Below are positions 60,643 to 64,000 of a DNA stretch of 64,000 bases, piece after piece. Position 1 is the first letter of the stretch; every line of letters starts with the position of its first letter. The position numbers were made by a program, and so were the translations under genes. Source of the DNA: Sphingosinicella microcystinivorans (lineage in GTDB: Bacteria > Pseudomonadota > Alphaproteobacteria > Sphingomonadales > Sphingomonadaceae); assembly GCF_027941835.1 (NCBI RefSeq), contig NZ_CP116005.1:4231501-4295500 (forward strand). Reading direction: 5' to 3'. Under the pieces are notes generated by a model. That model worked only from the letters and a program-made list of their open reading frames with translations. It was not told the DNA's origin and ran no database searches.

Positions 60643-62070
60643 TCAGGCGGTGGGTATGAGCACATAGGATTGGAGATATTGCTTCAATCCCTCGATGCCG
60701 AGTAGCCAACCGACACCGGATTGCTTGGCCATTTCGAGGCCGACGCCGGGCGGTACGCTGTTGTGCGCGTTAATGCACAGAAGCGCGGCTTCCAAACGCT
60801 CAGCAACCCGCTCGGCGCGTACCGGATCGCTCGACCAGGTCGAGGCAGTCAGCGCGAAGACCGAGGCGTTTGCGCGTGCGATTGCGTCCTCGTCGCTGGT
60901 GAAGCGCTGCAGCGGAAGAAGCGGCGCAAATTGCTCCTCGGCGACGAGCGGGTGGTCGTCTGCAAGGTCCGCGAAGACCGTCGGCGGCACGAAGTATCCC
61001 GTACCCTCGGGCACCGTCGCCTGAGCTACGAGACGCCCATCGGCCATTGCGCGTTCGCGCAGCGCCATAGCCCGGAGATATTGTCGCTCATTCTGGACGG
61101 GCCCGGTCGAGACACCTTTAATCAGCCCATTGCCGACAGTCATTGCCTCGACAAGACGTCCAAGTTCAGTAGCGAAGGCATCGAAGATCGTGTCCTGGAC
61201 GTAGACGCGCTTTACCGCGCCGCAGATCTGGCCGGCGTTCGAAAAGGCGCCGCGGAAGATGCCGAGAGCTGCCTGCGCGACATCGACATCGTCGAGTATG
61301 ATGGCGGCGTCGTTACCCCCCAGTTCGAGCGTGACCCGCGACAGATGCGCGGCGGCCGATTCCATGACTGCACGGCCAGTGTCGGTCGATCCGGTGAAGG
61401 CGATCTTGGCGATGCCGGGATGCGCGGTGAGCAGGGGCCCGATGGAGCCGTCATCGCCCAGCACCTGAAGCAGGCCCTTGGGCAGGACCGACGCGGTGAG
61501 TGCATCGAGTGCCAGTGCGGTCAGCGGCGTGGTGGGGGATGGCTTCATCACCACCGCATTGCCGGTGAGAATCGCGGGGGCGACCTTCATCGCGGCAATC
61601 AGGAACGGAAAATTCCACGGCACGATCCCCGCGACGACGCCGAGTGGCTTGTAAAGCCGACGGTGGGTCGGCGTCGTTTCGTCGAACAGACTTTCCGCGC
61701 GATCGGGCAGCATAGCGGCATAATAGCGGAACAGCTCGGCCGACCATGCGACCTCGTCGGCCGCCTCAGCCAGCGGCTTGCCCTGTTCCAGCGTCAGCAG
61801 CTCGGCCAGCCCTTCCGCCGCGCCTTCTATCGCATCCGCGATCGCGGAGAGAAACGCACGGCGATGGGTGAGAGGACAGACGGCATTGTCGCGCGCGGCC
61901 TGGCGGGCGGCGTCGACCGCGGCGTTCACATGTCTGGGCGTCGCGACTCCGAAGCTGGCAAAGGCCGCACCGGTTGCCGGATCGATGACCTCGCAACGCG
62001 GCAGGTCGGCCTCCTGATGCGCGTCGATCAGGGCAATGAGGCGCTCGGCATGCGTCATGAAATCATCCAT
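60643..62070 (-). CDS. NAD(P)-dependent aldehyde dehydrogenase
   Basis: 475 residues from ATG 62070 (or 62058). GIVPWNFPFLIAAMKVAPAI, IAFTGSTDTGRAVMESAAAH, general-base Glu in VTLELGGNDAAIIL and catalytic Cys in FSNAGQICGAVKR. A member of the general aldehyde/semialdehyde dehydrogenase group, not close to the 26-kb enzyme. It follows an ArgE-type deacylase (19 bp), so a semialdehyde derived from an N-acyl amino compound is possible. Confidence 0.87.
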   Translation of the reverse strand: MDDFMTHAERLIALIDAHQEADLPRCEVIDPATGAAFASFGVATPRHVNAAVDAARQAARDNAVCPLTHRRAFLSAIADAIEGAAEGLAELLTLEQGKPLAEAADEVAWSAELFRYYAAMLPDRAESLFDETTPTHRRLYKPLGVVAGIVPWNFPFLIAAMKVAPAILTGNAVVMKPSPTTPLTALALDALTASVLPKGLLQVLGDDGSIGPLLTAHPGIAKIAFTGSTDTGRAVMESAAAHLSRVTLELGGNDAAIILDDVDVAQAALGIFRGAFSNAGQICGAVKRVYVQDTIFDAFATELGRLVEAMTVGNGLIKGVSTGPVQNERQYLRAMALRERAMADGRLVAQATVPEGTGYFVPPTVFADLADDHPLVAEEQFAPLLPLQRFTSDEDAIARANASVFALTASTWSSDPVRAERVAERLEAALLCINAHNSVPPGVGLEMAKQSGVGWLLGIEGLKQYLQSYVLIPTA

Positions 62071-62089
62071 CCTTCAACGTGATCTGTCA

Positions 62090-63268
62090 TCAGGCCGTCG
62101 CTTCGGCGAGGCGCTCCATAAAAGCCGCGCACTGCGCGATCTGGTCGCGACCAATGAACTCGTCGGGCTGGTGCGCCTGCTCGATCGAGCCGGGCCCACA
62201 GATCACCGTCGATAGGCCTGCGCTCTGAAATTGGCCGGCTTCCGAACCATAAGGGACGAGACCCAACGAATGGTTGTCACCGGTCAGGCGGCGGACACAG
62301 GTCACGGCCGCGCCATCGGGCTCGGGGGCGAAGGGCGGCACATCGGCGCTGATCGTGACGTCGATCCCGCAATCGGGAAAGCGCGCACGGATCTCGCGAT
62401 CATGTCGCTCCACAGCGGCGAGGAACGGCGCCATCACCGCATCGGGCGACTGATCAGGCGTGCAGCGCAGATCGAAGGTGAAGCTGCAATCCTGCGCGAG
62501 GATGTTGACCGCCGTTCCGCCGTTGATCAGGCCGATCGTCAGCGTCGAGTGCGGTGGTTCTAAGCCATTGTCAGCCTGAGACCGCCGGATCAGATCCTGC
62601 TCGATCGCGATCAGGTCCGTCATCAACCTGGCCGCGACCATATTGGCCGACATGCCGAGGTGGGTAAGGCTCGAATGCGCGGCATGGCCGCGAATGGTGA
62701 CCGTGCACAGCCGCACGCCCTTATGACCGCCGACGATCTTCATCAGCGTCGGTTCGCCGACGATCACGGCAGCGGGCCTCGGAATGTCGCGCACGATTTC
62801 ACGGATCATTGCGGGGGCGCCGATGCAGCCCACTTCCTCGTCATAGGACCAGGCGAAATGGATCGGGCGGCTCAGCGCGCGCGATGCGAAAAGCGGGGCC
62901 GCCGCCATCGCGCAGGCGATGAAGGCCTTCATGTCGGATGTTCCCCGCCCGAAGAAGCGATTACCCTTCAGGGTCATCTCGAAGGGATCGGTCGACCAGC
63001 GCTGGCCCTCGCAGGGCACCACGTCGGTATGCCCCGATAGTACTGTGCCACCCGCCACATCGGGCCCGATCGTCGCGAACAAATTGGCCTTGGCGCCATT
63101 GGCGCTCGGAATCCGGCGGCTGCGGAAACCAAGCGCGGCGAGTTCCGTCTCCATATATGCGATCATCGCAAGGTTCGACTTGGCCGAGGTCGTGTCGAAG
63201 GCGACAAGCCGGGCGAGCATCTCTTCGCAGGCACGCACCAGATCGGTGCCGATCGGGATACTGGTCAT
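62090..63268 (-). CDS. M20-family deacylase (ArgE / acetylornithine deacetylase-like)
   Basis: 392 residues. Metal site His-Asp in LSGHTDVVPCEG, catalytic Glu-Glu in SYDEEVGCIG, Glu in VGEPT and a C-terminal His in IEQAHQPDEFIG; a dimerisation domain is at about 180-290. Hydrolyses an N-acyl or N-carbamoyl bond of an amino acid. In this place it is more likely catabolic than a step of arginine synthesis, since no other arginine gene is near. It is 5 bp downstream of the TetR gene. Confidence 0.88.
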   Translation of the reverse strand: MTSIPIGTDLVRACEEMLARLVAFDTTSAKSNLAMIAYMETELAALGFRSRRIPSANGAKANLFATIGPDVAGGTVLSGHTDVVPCEGQRWSTDPFEMTLKGNRFFGRGTSDMKAFIACAMAAAPLFASRALSRPIHFAWSYDEEVGCIGAPAMIREIVRDIPRPAAVIVGEPTLMKIVGGHKGVRLCTVTIRGHAAHSSLTHLGMSANMVAARLMTDLIAIEQDLIRRSQADNGLEPPHSTLTIGLINGGTAVNILAQDCSFTFDLRCTPDQSPDAVMAPFLAAVERHDREIRARFPDCGIDVTISADVPPFAPEPDGAAVTCVRRLTGDNHSLGLVPYGSEAGQFQSAGLSTVICGPGSIEQAHQPDEFIGRDQIAQCAAFMERLAEATA

Positions 63269-63273
63269 GGCGT

Positions 63274-63897
63274 TCAGCCCTTGGTTTTGAGCAGAAGGCT
63301 CAGCAGCGCGTCAAGTGAATGCTCTGCCTCGACGCGGTCCATGATCCGGTAATTGGCGATGCGTTCCAGCGCCATGCCGCGCACCGTCGATATGATCAGG
63401 CGCATCCAGATATGCGCGGTTTCACGCGCCATACCCGTCGCGACCAGCAAGCCTTCGATGTCGCTGAACGATGAGGTGTCATATTGCTGGAACTTGGGTT
63501 CGAGCGCTGCTGCCAGTTCCCTGTCACCTTTCACCGCCATGCGCAGTTCAAGCGCGGCAGCCACGGTGTCGTCCTCGAACGTCTTGCGGAGCATCTGGAC
63601 ATATTCCACGACGCGCGCAGCCGGATCCTCGGCCTTGAGCTTGCGGACCGACAGGACGCGATTGTTGTGCTGTCCGATGAAGTCCACCGTCGCCGCCATG
63701 ATCTCGGCCTTGGTCGAGAATTGGTGCTGCATCCGGCCGATGCTGATCTTCGCGGTCGCGGCGATCTGGGTGATACTCGTCGCGGCATAACCCTTGGTCA
63801 CCAGGCATTCGATCGCCGCCCGGATCACCTTGTCCCGGCTGATCGCCGTCCTTTCGGCTTGCGTCGGGGATATCGCCCGCGCCGTCGGAGTAGCCAT
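63274..63897 (-). CDS. TetR-family transcriptional regulator
   Basis: About 207 residues from ATG 63897 (GAGGTTCGC before it). TetR HTH at about residues 20-66 (VIRAAIECLVTKGYAATSIT, QIAATAKISIGRMQHQFSTK) and a helical ligand domain. It resembles BetI-like regulators. First of a co-directional set TetR-deacylase-aldehyde dehydrogenase-NTF2-like, which it probably controls. Confidence 0.87.
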   Translation of the reverse strand: MATPTARAISPTQAERTAISRDKVIRAAIECLVTKGYAATSITQIAATAKISIGRMQHQFSTKAEIMAATVDFIGQHNNRVLSVRKLKAEDPAARVVEYVQMLRKTFEDDTVAAALELRMAVKGDRELAAALEPKFQQYDTSSFSDIEGLLVATGMARETAHIWMRLIISTVRGMALERIANYRIMDRVEAEHSLDALLSLLLKTKG

Positions 63898-63932
63898 GCG
63901 AACCTCCTGCTGCTTCAGGCCCACCCTTTGGC

Positions 63933-64000
63933 TCAATGCTTGCCCTCCCGCAACCAGCGGCCAAGCCGGTCGCCGATCATCATGCAGGTGCCGTTGGTGT
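63933..64000 (-). CDS. C-terminal end of an unidentified gene (rest outside window)
   Basis: The minus strand reads TNGTCMMIGDRLGRWLREGK then His and stop at 63933. Only 21 codons are visible and the family cannot be named. It ends 35 bp before the TetR start on the same strand. Confidence 0.5.
   Translation of the reverse strand, partial: TNGTCMMIGDRLGRWLREGKH

Noticed and set aside
60721-62082. A 453-codon plus-strand frame opposite the aldehyde dehydrogenase
   Set aside because: Shadow of a strongly conserved aldehyde dehydrogenase; no domain signal of its own.
1-64000. CRISPR arrays, rRNA or tRNA genes, prophage structural genes
   Set aside because: No regularly spaced repeats, no tRNA cloverleaf with a conserved T-loop or rRNA-like sequence, and no phage head, tail or integrase gene was seen on either strand.

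Overview
The window looks like a piece of a sphingomonad genome or large catabolic plasmid (Alphaproteobacteria; Sphingobium/Novosphingobium-like). The grounds are high GC, TonB-dependent receptors sitting inside catabolic clusters, sphingomonad-style aromatic degradation genes, and dense insertion-sequence (IS) debris with three toxin-antitoxin loci. The genus is inference; there is no rRNA or marker gene here.

Layout. 1-4.2 kb: the end of a TonB receptor, a hydantoin/aspartate-type racemase, a GAF protein and an MFS transporter. 4.5-13 kb: an IS graveyard. It holds an intact IS3-family element with a GGGG target duplication, fragments of IS110, IS5 and IS701 (the last fused to a cupin fragment), and an IS21-family element with a second IS21 element inserted in it and flanked by a perfect 7-bp duplication. 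13.2-20.4 kb: a minus-strand set of racemase, HyuA, HyuB, amidohydrolase and MDR oxidoreductase, probably the other half of the first cluster. 20.6-23.35 kb: an IS21 relic, a TacAT-type toxin-antitoxin pair, an IS3 relic and a truncated acyl-CoA dehydrogenase.

23.4-31.8 kb: a tightly packed minus-strand operon with bphB/C/D-like genes (dihydrodiol dehydrogenase, extradiol dioxygenase, C-C hydrolase) followed by a full hydroquinone route: two-subunit hydroquinone dioxygenase, 4-hydroxymuconic semialdehyde dehydrogenase, 3-oxoacid CoA-transferase and maleylacetate reductase. Its upstream end is cut by an IS3-family element (31.84-33.37 kb) that also cuts a hipA gene on its other side. 33.4-35.0 kb: hipB with the hipA stump, then a VapBC pair.

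35.2-59.8 kb: a large catabolic region. Minus strand: an outer-membrane protein, TonB receptor, RidA, VOC protein, a three-subunit opine/D-amino-acid-oxidase-like flavoenzyme, and two exported amidohydrolases. Plus strand: three more exported amidohydrolases, a DUF3311/SSS transporter pair, and, divergent from a LysR regulator, a DapA-family lyase, HyuA, HyuB, an M14 carboxypeptidase and an MFS transporter. A recurring dyad TTGCG-N5-CGCAA (perfect or near-perfect) lies in four of the intergenic regions and suggests that one LysR regulator controls the whole region. The genes imply uptake, extracytoplasmic amide hydrolysis, import, ATP-dependent cyclic amide opening and amine oxidation of a nitrogen-containing compound that I cannot name.

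59.8-64 kb: an SDR remnant, an NTF2-like protein, an aldehyde dehydrogenase, an ArgE-type M20 peptidase, a TetR regulator and the end of one more gene. No rRNA, tRNA or CRISPR array was seen.
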